Below, one piece after another: positions 47,400 to 56,282 of a stretch of 64,000 nt of DNA. Made by a program: the position numbers and the translations under genes. The notes under the pieces were generated by a model. That model searched no databases. It worked only from the letters and a program-made list of their open reading frames with translations, and was not told the origin of the DNA. Within the stretch, counting starts at the first letter, position 1. Every line of letters starts with the position of its first letter. Where the stretch lies: contig JADJFA010000001.1 of assembly GCA_016708875.1 (NCBI GenBank), forward strand, positions 496,001-560,000, in the 5' to 3' direction. This stretch comes from Lewinellaceae bacterium (GTDB lineage: Bacteria; Bacteroidota; Bacteroidia; Chitinophagales; Saprospiraceae).

Positions 47400-48134
47400 C
47401 TATTCACATCCTTCAAACCCATACTCAATCGTTATTTGTACGGCTTCTCCTTGACTGACTCCGACAATGATTTCACGTAACACATTGCCGTTCACATCCA
47501 ACTCATAATCATGAGTATAGTGAGTATAGCTGGAACTTGCACCGAAGGAATAGACATTGTTTTCTGAAGCGCGCAGAACCAAAGAACCTTTTCCAAAAAT
47601 GCCTAAAACATCATACGTTTTTGGCGTGAGCAGGTTTGAATACGTGTAAGTGGAAGTACGAACATCGCCGAAAGCAGTGGTGTTTTCTTCCCTGACCAGG
47701 TTTCCACCTGACCACTCCTTGACTGTTTCGGAGGCGTAATTACCTGCTCGCACAACCCGGGTCAGTTGGCCGCTGGCATTGTATTCAAATAATTCACTAT
47801 AATCGTAACTGCCATCAATGCCGGTAGTAATCTGGCTAAGCGCACGACCGCTGGCATCCAGTTCGTAGGTAGATTTGGATTGTAGCTGACCATTGTAAAA
47901 AACCCGCTGGATAAGCTGATTGCCCGTCCACTCATAGGTATTATTCGGTCCCCAACTGCTGAGCTGGCCATTATTGTTGAAAGTGATGACATCTTCGTAC
48001 TGATAATTGTCACTGTCACTCTCGTATTGCACTTTATTGGAAACGATGTGGCAAAAAGCTTCCGGGGTAGGAACTTCGTCTTTTTTGCAGGAGACGAACG
48101 CGAAGAAGAGCAGGAAATAGAGTAGTTTTTTCAT
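47400..48134 (-). CDS. Hypothetical lipoprotein with YD-type repeats
   Basis: 244 residues from the ATG at 48134: MKKLLYFLLFFAFVSCKKDE, lipobox FVSC. Repeated sections such as FNNNGQLSSWGPNNTYEW, LDASGRALSQITTGIDGSYDYSELFEYNASGQLTRVV and YELDVNGNVLREI have the (Y/L)xxxGxLxxx(Y/V) pattern of DUF4595/YD-like Bacteroidota lipoproteins. Similar in layout to the lipoprotein at 33945. The longer open frame to 48299 lies in repeat-like DNA. Function unknown. Confidence 0.68.
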   Translation of the reverse strand: MKKLLYFLLFFAFVSCKKDEVPTPEAFCHIVSNKVQYESDSDNYQYEDVITFNNNGQLSSWGPNNTYEWTGNQLIQRVFYNGQLQSKSTYELDASGRALSQITTGIDGSYDYSELFEYNASGQLTRVVRAGNYASETVKEWSGGNLVREENTTAFGDVRTSTYTYSNLLTPKTYDVLGIFGKGSLVLRASENNVYSFGASSSYTHYTHDYELDVNGNVLREIIVGVSQGEAVQITIEYGFEGCE

Positions 48135-48422
48135 GGGGAAAAGGTTTTTTGATTGATAGAACATTTTACCTTCTCTATGCTTGTTTGTTGAGTAACGTGA
48201 ACAAGCGCACGAAAAAAAACGCTGGCTAGCGCTATAGGAAGCGCAGCAAAATGCGGGAGCTATTGTTAAAACATTCTGCCTCGTCAGGTCTTCCTGCATG
48301 CATACCTCACAATCCTAATCTCCCCCCCCGCTTAAAATCTTAATCCAAGCATACGGAAGACCCGACAATCCGAAACAGCCTTATCTTTACCATCCGATTC
48401 GCTATAACACAAAACTGCCTTT
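48135..48422. other. Divergent intergenic region between lipoprotein and large T9SS gene
   Basis: About 290 bases. It contains gaacaagcgcacg..cgctggctagcgctatagga, with a fragment of the GCTTGGT family (cctcgtcaggtcttcctgca, tgcatacctcacaatcctaa) at 48279-48320. Promoters of both genes must lie here; I see no clear consensus. Confidence 0.45.
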
Positions 48423-51400
48423 ATGCTCCGTCTCTTAACCCTCGCTTTCGTTTGCGCCGGTTTTCTGATTTGTCCCTGCGCCCTGTTTGCCCAATGGGAA
48501 GAAGTCCCCAGTTATGAATGGCGTGAGGCCATGCAAATTGATAGCTTCCAAAACCGGATTTTCATGCTGGACGACCGCGGTATCCTGTACCGGTCCGACA
48601 ACCACGGCTTGCGCTGGAAAGCCCTGCAGCCCGGAGGCTCGATGCTGGATGAAGTGGAAGCCTTTGCCGGCGCCGGTCAGGTGTTTCTGGTTTATTGCGC
48701 GTCGGGAGACATCTGGCGCAGCGAGGATCTGGGCGACAGCTGGACCTTTTTAATCAAGACGGCACCACCCTTGTCGGGCTATAAAAGTAGCCTTGTGGCA
48801 GCGGGTGGGCAGTTTTTTCTGTCCCGAGCTTCAGGTGCGCACAAGTTAGACGCCGTATCGGGTCAACTAACAACCGTGCTCAGCGTGCCCAATAGTCATA
48901 TTAACCTGGCCGTTACCGGAAACGAGATTTGGGCGACCGGCGTCGGAGCATCGCCGCGCATGTCGCCCGACCTGGGACAGACCTGGATCAGTTATACCAA
49001 TTTGAATCCGGTCGAACTGGGCTTTCAGGGCGATACCGTTTGGGTGCTCCAATACTATTCCAATACCCACCGGATTGTCTATTTATTAAAAAGTGATCCG
49101 ACGCAACAAATCACCATTATTCCATTGCCCGCCGATGCCGTGTCCAATGCATGGAACAGGTTGTCTGTTGCCGGCGGCAAATTGTATTACAGTTACGTGG
49201 GCCGTACCGCCGTGTACGATCCTGCAAACCAAAGCTGGCAAAATGCGGTACCCTACTGGAAAAACGCGCGTGTAGGCACCATTTGGTCGGACGGCAGTTT
49301 TCATTTTGCGCTGACGACGGAGGGTCCGGCCCGGCAAAATCCGGCTACCGGCACCTGGAGCCTTTGCAATACGGGCATAGTTCACGTATCCAATAATCCT
49401 CCGCTGTTTATGAGTACGGGTCGTCATCTGTTCATGTATGACGATTTTGACACAGGCGGCAAAGGGAGTGTGTTATTGCCCGGACCCTCGCCGGTGTGGG
49501 TGACGCCGCACCGTCTGTTTGGCACGAGCATCAGCCAAACGGATAGCGGCTACTATGCCTGGGACGACTCCTCGCGCTTCTGGCGTTCCGACGCGCAGCT
49601 CCGCGAATGGACCTATCTCGGCTCGGGGCCGACGTTGTGGTCGCCCCAATTCTACGGCCAGGTATTCGGCTCCGGCGATACGCTGTATGCCTGCCGCTCC
49701 GACGCGCGCTTGTTGCGCAGTATTGACGGTGGCGTCAACTGGACCAACTATTGCGGGCTACCGAACGAAAGCAACTGGGAGCGACTGCTGCTGATCAACG
49801 GCACGCAGGTATTCTACATCGACGAGTTTCAACAAGTGAAATACCTGCACAAGGGAAGCAGCCAGGGTTTTTGGTACACGCAGGGAGAAGTGAACGGTTA
49901 CAGTCGTTGGCTGGATATGTTGGGCTCGACCCTTTACACGCATTCTTCCGGAAAAATCAGCGTATCCGGTGATATGGGAGAGACCTGGACGGACTGGGAT
50001 CTGGTGGATCAATCCGGCACGAAAATCCCCAATTCGTATTCAGAAGTTTGCGAAGCCGGGATATTTGTGATCGCTGCCAATAACGCTCCTCCGGGGCAGG
50101 TGTATCCGGGTTTGTTTTACGCCCCCGAAGTGGGTGATACTTTCGTGCGCTTGTCTTTCCCGCCCTTCGATACCCTGCCACTCGGTGTGGTAAATACCAA
50201 CAGGATGAGCAGCATCAAATACGTTGACGGCTACCTGTATATCGGTATGGCGCATGGTAAGATCTACCGCCAGGCCTTCGCAGCCCAACAGGTATACAGC
50301 TACAGCGGCGACATGTGGCTGGACGAAAACGACAACGGCCTGCGGGAGCCCGACGAAAAACCCATGCCCAACGTGGTGGTACGGCGCGGCAAATACCATT
50401 TCGGCGTCACGGATGCCCTGGGGCGCTACACGATCCTCGACGACCTCGACCCTGACACCATCCGCGTGGCGGCGCCCTGGAAAAACTGGAAAATCACGCC
50501 GCGCTTCCATCCGCTAACGGCGCCCGCCGACAGTTTTGACTTTATCTTCCGAACGCCGAACTACCGCGATTTTTCGATCGGGCAAGCCCTGTTCCCCGTG
50601 CTGAAACCGGGTAAACCCTCGTTTGTGCAGCTGCATTGGGAAAACAAAAGCAAAGCCAACGACGCCACTATCCGCTGGGCGCCGCCGCTCGACCATGTTT
50701 CCATCATCGAATACCAGACGCCGCCGGATGCTTTTTCGGGCGACACGGCGATCTGGAACCTGCCCCAACAGCTGCCCTACAGCGAAGGGGATATTTACAT
50801 CGCCATAGAAACGCATACGGATGAGCCTGCAGGCGCCCCGGTTTTTTTCTGGGCGGAAATATCGCCGATCACTCCCGACGACGCGCCGGAAGACAACGTT
50901 GATACCGCCACAACGGTGGTGTATGCGTCCTTCGATCCCAACGACAAAGCCGTGAAGCCGGACGTGTACAGCACCGCCGACCTCGCCCTTGGTCGCCCGC
51001 TGACCTACACTGTGCGGTTTCAAAATACGGGCAACTACCCGGCATCTCTGGTGTACATCCGCGACACCCTTGATGCGGGTCTGAATTTGAATACCCTGGA
51101 GGTGCTGAGCGCGAGCCATGCGTACAGTTGGCGATTCATCGGCGACCGCGTGGTGGAGTTTTTGTTCGACCCCATTGATCTGCCCGATTCGCTGCATAAC
51201 GAGCCAGCCAGCCACGGGTTTATCAAGTATTCGATACGTCCCGACAGCCTGCTTCAATTGGGCGATCGGCTGCACAACACGGCCTATATTTATTTCGATT
51301 TTAACGCACCAGTGCAAACGAATACTGTAGAAACGATCATTGCTTCGCCGCCGCCCGTGGCGACACGGCAGCCGGTACCTATGCTTTTGCAACTTAGCCC

Positions 51401-51623
51401 CAACCCGACCGGAGGCCTCGTGTGGGTGTTCGCGCCGGAGGAACTGGCGAACCTGAGCATCCTGGACGCTACCGGACGAAGGGTCATGGACGTAAAGCTA
51501 CCAGAAGTTGGATCTGCGGCGGGTCTCCGGATTGACCTGGGCCATTTACCTGCGGGCGTGTATTTCCTTCAGGGGCAGACACGGCGGGGTGGGCCGGTGA
51601 TGGGCAGGGTAGTGCGGCAATAA
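48423..51623 (+). CDS. Large secreted BNR/Ycf48-type propeller protein with DUF7619-like and T9SS domains
   Basis: 1066 residues, intact. Signal peptide MLRLLTLAFVCAGFLICPCALFAQ. The N-terminal two thirds contain propeller repeats (ILYRSDNHGLRWKALQ, IWRSEDLGDSWTFL, LLRSIDGGVNWTNY, GDMGETWTDW) as in BNR/photosystem-assembly type folds. Then an SdrD-B-like unit (GDMWLDENDNGLREPDEKPMPNVVV), a DUF7619-like domain (YASFDPNDKAVKPDV, LTYTVRFQNTGNYPASLVYIRDTL, AYIYFDFNAPVQTNTVETII) and the T9SS tail LQLSPNPTGGLVWVFAP ... LPAGVYFLQGQ. A surface or secreted protein of unknown target. Confidence 0.88.
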   Translation: MLRLLTLAFVCAGFLICPCALFAQWEEVPSYEWREAMQIDSFQNRIFMLDDRGILYRSDNHGLRWKALQPGGSMLDEVEAFAGAGQVFLVYCASGDIWRSEDLGDSWTFLIKTAPPLSGYKSSLVAAGGQFFLSRASGAHKLDAVSGQLTTVLSVPNSHINLAVTGNEIWATGVGASPRMSPDLGQTWISYTNLNPVELGFQGDTVWVLQYYSNTHRIVYLLKSDPTQQITIIPLPADAVSNAWNRLSVAGGKLYYSYVGRTAVYDPANQSWQNAVPYWKNARVGTIWSDGSFHFALTTEGPARQNPATGTWSLCNTGIVHVSNNPPLFMSTGRHLFMYDDFDTGGKGSVLLPGPSPVWVTPHRLFGTSISQTDSGYYAWDDSSRFWRSDAQLREWTYLGSGPTLWSPQFYGQVFGSGDTLYACRSDARLLRSIDGGVNWTNYCGLPNESNWERLLLINGTQVFYIDEFQQVKYLHKGSSQGFWYTQGEVNGYSRWLDMLGSTLYTHSSGKISVSGDMGETWTDWDLVDQSGTKIPNSYSEVCEAGIFVIAANNAPPGQVYPGLFYAPEVGDTFVRLSFPPFDTLPLGVVNTNRMSSIKYVDGYLYIGMAHGKIYRQAFAAQQVYSYSGDMWLDENDNGLREPDEKPMPNVVVRRGKYHFGVTDALGRYTILDDLDPDTIRVAAPWKNWKITPRFHPLTAPADSFDFIFRTPNYRDFSIGQALFPVLKPGKPSFVQLHWENKSKANDATIRWAPPLDHVSIIEYQTPPDAFSGDTAIWNLPQQLPYSEGDIYIAIETHTDEPAGAPVFFWAEISPITPDDAPEDNVDTATTVVYASFDPNDKAVKPDVYSTADLALGRPLTYTVRFQNTGNYPASLVYIRDTLDAGLNLNTLEVLSASHAYSWRFIGDRVVEFLFDPIDLPDSLHNEPASHGFIKYSIRPDSLLQLGDRLHNTAYIYFDFNAPVQTNTVETIIASPPPVATRQPVPMLLQLSPNPTGGLVWVFAPEELANLSILDATGRRVMDVKLPEVGSAAGLRIDLGHLPAGVYFLQGQTRRGGPVMGRVVRQ

Positions 51624-51686
51624 GCCAACAGGAAGACATGGCAAAGCAGAAATCTCAAATTTTATCATCAAAATCAAAATAACAAC

Positions 51687-51959
51687 ATGTTGGAGAACAA
51701 GGATTACGCTGAATTGACCCTTGAAGAATTGTTGATAGAAGAAAAAAAGATTATAAAAAAGGAAACCCTTTCCAGGGTATTGATAGGAGTTGCAATAGGC
51801 ATTCTGGTTTACGGCGTGGTGCAAAAGGGTTTTGGTTTCCTCCATATTTTTTTGCCTTCCGCTTTGATCTATTTCTTTTATAAAGATTCAGAAAAAAACA
51901 AAGAAAATCTTAGGCAAATCCGAACAGAAATTAATGCCAAGAATACAAACCCAATGTGA
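51687..51959 (+). CDS. Small membrane protein
   Basis: 90 residues. A charged N-terminal helix (LTLEELLIEEKKIIKKETLSR) is followed by two hydrophobic segments, VLIGVAIGILVYGVVQKGF and FLHIFLPSALIYFFY, and a Lys/Glu-rich tail. The gene is intact. I do not recognise it. It lies 63 bases after the large T9SS gene. Confidence 0.6.
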   Translation: MLENKDYAELTLEELLIEEKKIIKKETLSRVLIGVAIGILVYGVVQKGFGFLHIFLPSALIYFFYKDSEKNKENLRQIRTEINAKNTNPM

Positions 51960-52058
51960 GTTATAATTCTGACGGGATCTGTCCCAGAGCACTCAAATGG
52001 GTAAATACTCGGGCAAAGCGCACTTGATGCGGACAGATCCCGCCAGGAAGACAACTCA
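51957..52058. repeat. Element with terminal inverted repeats, degenerate copy 3
   Basis: gtgagttataattctgacgg and gatctgtccc remain of the left arm; the right arm gcgcacttgatgcggacaga..tcccgccaggaagacaactc is nearly complete. The middle (agagcactcaaatgggtaaa) matches copies 1 and 2 at 42749 and 46080. A decayed copy. Confidence 0.75.
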
Positions 52059-52181
52059 GCCATAACTTAATCACTCAAATTATGAGCAAGAAACTTTGGT
52101 AATATCTTGATAATTAATTGTTTTTGTGTGCACGCTCTGCCGCCTGTACCAACAAGCACCGAACAAATCCTACCACCTCCT

Positions 52182-53363
52182 CTACCGCGAAGCAACCTGC
52201 CCCGCCACCAGCTTAACCTCAAAATACCCGTCCCGAATAACATTGCCCATCACAAGGTCATACGTACCCTGACCGCGCAGGTTCAGCCTGCCGGAACCGT
52301 ATCCCTGACGCTGAACTTCCCTCAGCACACCATTCACACGACGTAGATAAGTGGTCTTCGTGTAAATTTCATAGTCGCAAGGGCCGGCTTTCGGCAGCGT
52401 GAAACTCAACTGCGCCGACCGTTGCCCGGCTTGATCCAGGATAAAGGTGCGCTTAACGCCATTGATCGTCACCCACACCTGCTCGCGTTTTTGCCCCACT
52501 GAAAGTTCATCGCGAATGGTCAGGGTAGCATCCACCCGTGCCGGCGGCCGCGTGGTGACGACGCTGGGCTTGGCGCCTAAACCGGATGTTTTCGGATATA
52601 CTTTGGCAACGAAGGCGCGATCCGTGGGCGACAGATCATTGTTGTAGCCCACTTCGTAATCACCGACTGTCAACGAGTTAGGGATAGGGTAATGCATGAT
52701 GGACGCCGGATCGTAGCGGGTATATTGCGTTCTGGTACTGTTGAGGCGCGACAATACCTGCTCGTCTACCCGATCAGACTCCCAGCCTTGCGTGCGTTGA
52801 TAATAGTCGTAGAGTTTGGGTTTGTCCCAGGGAATGCCGCCCTTGGGATGCTGGTGTTCGTGCAACAGGCCTAATACATGGCCAAACTCATGCAGAATAG
52901 CGGCCCTGTAAGCGGATTCGGTCGTGCGGGGGTTGAACAAGCCAAAATTCATAGTGGGCTTGTTTTGCGGCATCCGACTGGCATCAGTCCCGACCAGCGA
53001 CCAGGTACCCAGTCCGGCGGTGAAGCTTATGCGCAGGTCGGAAACGCCTTTTTCAACAAACAAAAATCGAAGGTTTGCCACTTCCGACCATTCCACGGCA
53101 TATTTGCGCACCTTGGCCCGCTCGGCTTCTGTGCCACCGAGAAAGCGCACTTTCAGCACTTTGCCATTGGGCCAGTATTTGCCGATCTCCGGTTTGAAAC
53201 CTACCGCTTTGGCGGTCAAGCCGGGTGGCAAGGAGGGGTCTTCGTTTTCAAAAGAATCGAGGAAAATCTCGGTACAAATAGGAGGAAAATCTTCGTTTTC
53301 CTGGGCCGCTAAAGGAGTGAGTACCACCCCGCACAGCCACGCACACAACCAGAATCGGTTCAT
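52182..53363 (-). CDS. Astacin-like zinc metalloprotease (M12A)
   Basis: 393 residues. Start at 53363 (MNRFWLCAWLCGVVLTPLAAQ) gives a clean signal peptide; the longer frame to 53462 covers hairpin DNA. The zinc site is AAILHEFGHVLGLLHEHQHP, which contains HExxHxxGxxHE, followed by the Met-turn ASIMHYPIP. YYQRTQGWESD and NNDLSPTDRAFVAKVYP are also typical of astacin relatives. A C-terminal beta domain (VDATLTIRDELSVGQKREQVWVTINGV) completes it. A secreted or periplasmic endopeptidase; no T9SS tail recognised. Confidence 0.88.
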   Translation of the reverse strand: MNRFWLCAWLCGVVLTPLAAQENEDFPPICTEIFLDSFENEDPSLPPGLTAKAVGFKPEIGKYWPNGKVLKVRFLGGTEAERAKVRKYAVEWSEVANLRFLFVEKGVSDLRISFTAGLGTWSLVGTDASRMPQNKPTMNFGLFNPRTTESAYRAAILHEFGHVLGLLHEHQHPKGGIPWDKPKLYDYYQRTQGWESDRVDEQVLSRLNSTRTQYTRYDPASIMHYPIPNSLTVGDYEVGYNNDLSPTDRAFVAKVYPKTSGLGAKPSVVTTRPPARVDATLTIRDELSVGQKREQVWVTINGVKRTFILDQAGQRSAQLSFTLPKAGPCDYEIYTKTTYLRRVNGVLREVQRQGYGSGRLNLRGQGTYDLVMGNVIRDGYFEVKLVAGQVASR

Positions 53364-53423
53364 ACAAAAATTAGCAGTTGAATGAAGTCGAGGAAGGGAC
53401 GTATAGGCAGCAGGAAACGAGTG

Positions 53424-53537
53424 ATACCCGGCGGAAAGTGGCGAACGGGCTTTCGGGTTCATTCACCGGGTGACTCGAAGTCACCCGGTGAAAAGCGAAG
53501 CGACCAATGGTTTCGCAAACCACTTTCCGCCGGGTAT
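53424..53537. repeat. Nested inverted repeat with CACCGGGTGACT palindrome
   Basis: Outer arms atacccggcggaaagtgg (53424-53441) and ccactttccgccgggtat (53520-53537) are exact complements, extended by gcgaa/ttcgc. Inside is a second perfect palindrome, caccgggtgact-cga-agtcacccggtg (53464-53490). It lies in the gap 53364-53657 between two minus-strand genes, where I see nothing else. Confidence 0.88.
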
Positions 53538-53657
53538 AAGTGAAAAACTTTCGGATGAAAACCGGCTATTAACTGTCGGTGCCCGTCAAAAAGTATGTGA
53601 GGGCTGGATATTGGGCTTAAAATTTGAAGGCTTTATGGTGATTTCTTTATCACTCCT

Positions 53658-55493
53658 TTAGTCAATCAACAGAACAGTCCCTGCCCCCGCAACCTTACCA
53701 CCGCTTACCCGCAAATAATACATCCCTTTGGGCAGACCACTCAAATCAATGGTAAAACCTTCGTTGAAAAAGATGTTCGCCTTCTCCACTTCCACCGGTC
53801 TGCCCATCGCGTCATAAACAGTGATCATTCCCTCTGACATCGACATTCCCTGGAGCGAAACAGTAACGCTACCCGTAGCGGGGTTTGGGAAGATGGAAAG
53901 GACGCTTTCCGGCGCAGGAAGATCGGATTGGCTGGAAACAACGCTGCAATCGTGCAGGTAAGCCAGGATGTTGGCCCGCAGGTTCATGGATTCTGTCAAG
54001 GGCGTCAGGAATTGACTGGCGCCGATGGTGCCGAACAGCACGATGCCTGCGCCCCAGTTTTTCTCGGCGAGGGTGGGAAGATGCAGTACGGGAGCGCCGG
54101 GGAAGGACTCATCGTCCTTCTCATGGACGATGGTTTTTAAACTGTTGCCGACAACAACGGCATTCGCGGCATAAAAGCCGTTCCATTCGCGGCCAACGGG
54201 GGTATGTGGCCCCAGGAACACCGGGTGGGAAGGACCATGAATGCCCATGTGCGAAGTTTCGTCCACCATCAGTTTAGTGTCGCCGAAGCCAAGGTTGACA
54301 TCAATGGAGGCGCCCCATTCTTTGGAGGAATTGATGAACAGCTTGCCGCCGGATGCGACCCAGTTTTCGATGCGCCCGAGATGGTCGGTGATAAATTGCT
54401 GCAAGGGATCGATATGGTCGTAACTGCCGTCGAGAAAGACGAGACAGGTGTTCCTTGAAAAGATCGAATCGGCGTTTGCCGTTTCAAAATATTCCTGTTG
54501 CCACCCGCCTGCTCCGAAAACGGTATTCATCGTAACCTCATTGGTGGTAGAGGAGAACGGCGGAATGCCCAGCGGCTCCGCGCCGCCGTTTTTGTTGGAA
54601 TGCAGGTACCATACGTCCGTGCCCGTGAGGGCGCTGAGTTTGCACACTGTTTTTTCCCGGGCATTGTTGCTCGCTATTTGATCGTCTCCCCAGTCGAGCC
54701 AGGTGGTGACCGTATAACAACCCGGCTGACTGAAGTCGTACGGTGTGTTGAACGTATAAGTGATTAATTCGCCGGGCGCAAGGACGCCGGGAATGGTTTC
54801 GGTAATCACGGGTCCATTATCTACCGCATAATTTACAACGATCCCATTGGCAGTCGTGCTTCCGTGGTTGCGGATGGTCATGGCCGGGTTCTCAATGCCC
54901 AGGCCGAGGCCGGACGACAGGCTAACCAAGGGCCCTAGATGCAGGTCGCGTTGCAGTCCTCCGCTGATGTCGACGCGGTAATCTTCCGTTTCCCCGTCTT
55001 GAGTAAAAGGCAGGCAGGGGTCGTTGGATAAATTCCAGGGTCCATAAGGTTCTATTACGGCCCTTATTCTTAGCCGGGTGCTTCCATCGAGTGCATCGGC
55101 AGGCACGGTGAAGGTGATGGAAATAGTCAGCGGTTGATTACCGCCCAATACACGGGTGGTCAATAATTCAGCGGCGCTGAACTCAAAGTCGCGGTTATAA
55201 TCAATCCATGCGGATAGATTATGCGGGAAATAAGCTTCCCCCGTCACGCTCAGGGTATAGGTGGTACCGGCGGTCAGTGGCGTCGACAGGCTGGTAAAAT
55301 CCGAGTAGCTGTAGTCTGTTTGCGGCGACAGCGTATTTGAATTGACAATATCTTTCAGGGTTACACTGGTAATGACGGGTTCTACCTGGGGAATGCGGTT
55401 GGTCGGGATGCAGTATTGACTTGAAACATGCAGGGAAAAAAGCATCAATACGATGAAGGGGAGTATTTTCCGAGTGTAAAAAAGGAGGGACAT
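53658..55493 (-). CDS. Secreted GEVED/CARDB domain protein with T9SS tail
   Basis: 611 residues, intact. Start at 55493: MSLLFYTRKILPFIVLMLFSLHVSSQ. A GEVED domain (VTLKDIVNSNTLSPQTDYSYSDFTSLSTPLTAGTTYTLSVTGEAYFPHNLSAWIDYNRDFEFSAAELL, ending DGETEDYRVDI), then a CARDB-like domain (ENPAMTIRNHGSTTANGIVVNY), then a globular domain (VWYLHSNKNGGAEPLGIPPF ... VVGNSLKTIVHEKDDESFPGAPVL), close to DUF4960-like glutamine-amidotransferase folds by appearance only. T9SS tail VLSIFPNPATGSVTVSLQG ... GLPKGMYYLRVSG. Role unknown. Confidence 0.82.
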   Translation of the reverse strand: MSLLFYTRKILPFIVLMLFSLHVSSQYCIPTNRIPQVEPVITSVTLKDIVNSNTLSPQTDYSYSDFTSLSTPLTAGTTYTLSVTGEAYFPHNLSAWIDYNRDFEFSAAELLTTRVLGGNQPLTISITFTVPADALDGSTRLRIRAVIEPYGPWNLSNDPCLPFTQDGETEDYRVDISGGLQRDLHLGPLVSLSSGLGLGIENPAMTIRNHGSTTANGIVVNYAVDNGPVITETIPGVLAPGELITYTFNTPYDFSQPGCYTVTTWLDWGDDQIASNNAREKTVCKLSALTGTDVWYLHSNKNGGAEPLGIPPFSSTTNEVTMNTVFGAGGWQQEYFETANADSIFSRNTCLVFLDGSYDHIDPLQQFITDHLGRIENWVASGGKLFINSSKEWGASIDVNLGFGDTKLMVDETSHMGIHGPSHPVFLGPHTPVGREWNGFYAANAVVVGNSLKTIVHEKDDESFPGAPVLHLPTLAEKNWGAGIVLFGTIGASQFLTPLTESMNLRANILAYLHDCSVVSSQSDLPAPESVLSIFPNPATGSVTVSLQGMSMSEGMITVYDAMGRPVEVEKANIFFNEGFTIDLSGLPKGMYYLRVSGGKVAGAGTVLLID

Positions 55494-55883
55494 AAGAGAT
55501 TGTTTAAGTAAAATAAGTGATTGCCAAAGTGCGGTCTCCTGGACAAGCATTAAGAGCCTATCCGAAAACCTCATCCGGTCTGAAAAAGAAGGAGATCAAA
55601 TCTTTCTGGGAAAGAAGATGTTTTTGGGCACACCGTCAGGTGCCGATGCATAAAAGATACAGTCATGGTTATTCGCCGCTGCCTACCCTTTTCATAACAG
55701 CCTACATTTTTAGCCTCGCATGGTGTTCCCCCGCCGCGCTTGTGTGTTTTCAGCCTCCGCAGGTCCTCCAGCTCCCAGCAACCAAACAAAGCCCAACGCC
55801 GCGGTCGGTGTTGGTGCATGTAATGTGCTTTTTGGGAATCACTTTTGAGCAAATTCCTACTTTTGAGAAAAAATTGATCAGTT
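55494..55883. other. Divergent intergenic region with degenerate REP-like fragment
   Basis: About 390 bases. At 55722-55812 is a fragment of the GCTTGGT family (cctcgcatggtgttcccccg, ccgcgcttgtgtgtttt, aagcccaacgccgcggtcgg). The remainder looks non-coding and should include promoters for the T9SS gene (minus) and the TfoX-like gene (plus). Confidence 0.5.
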
Positions 55884-56198
55884 ATGTCAGCACCCGAAAC
55901 ACTTTACCACCAAATTGCCACAGGACTTCCCGATGCCGTTGAGAGCAAAATGTTTGGCGCAAAGTGCCTCAAAGCACCCAACGGCAAGGCCCTCGCCATG
56001 TATTGGAAAGAATGTATGGTGTTCAAACTCACGGGCGATGCCGCAGCCGACGCGCTCAGTCTCGACGGCGCGCAGGTTTTTACCCCAATGGATGGCCGCC
56101 CGATGAACGGCTGGATTCTGGTGCCATTCGATTACGCTGAGCATTGGAAATCTATGGCGGAGGAGGCGTTGGCGTATGTTCGGGAGATTAAAAAATGA
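55884..56198 (+). CDS. TfoX/Sxy N-terminal-like small protein
   Basis: 104 residues. ESKMFGAKCLKAPNGKALAMYWKECMVFKL followed by ALSLDGAQVFTPMDGRPMNGWILVPFDYAEHW matches the layout of TfoX_N domains (KMFGG...G, then F...GR.M.GW..VP). The gene is intact. TfoX_N proteins are linked to competence in proteobacteria, but the small stand-alone forms have no firm role. It may be a cytoplasmic regulator or a fold of unknown use. Confidence 0.75.
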   Translation: MSAPETLYHQIATGLPDAVESKMFGAKCLKAPNGKALAMYWKECMVFKLTGDAAADALSLDGAQVFTPMDGRPMNGWILVPFDYAEHWKSMAEEALAYVREIKK

Positions 56199-56282
56199 CT
56201 TTGAGCGTTCACAAAAACTATTTACCCCCTAATAGCGCTTAACCCTGAAAGGCCAAACTTCTCAACACAAAATCTACTTCTT

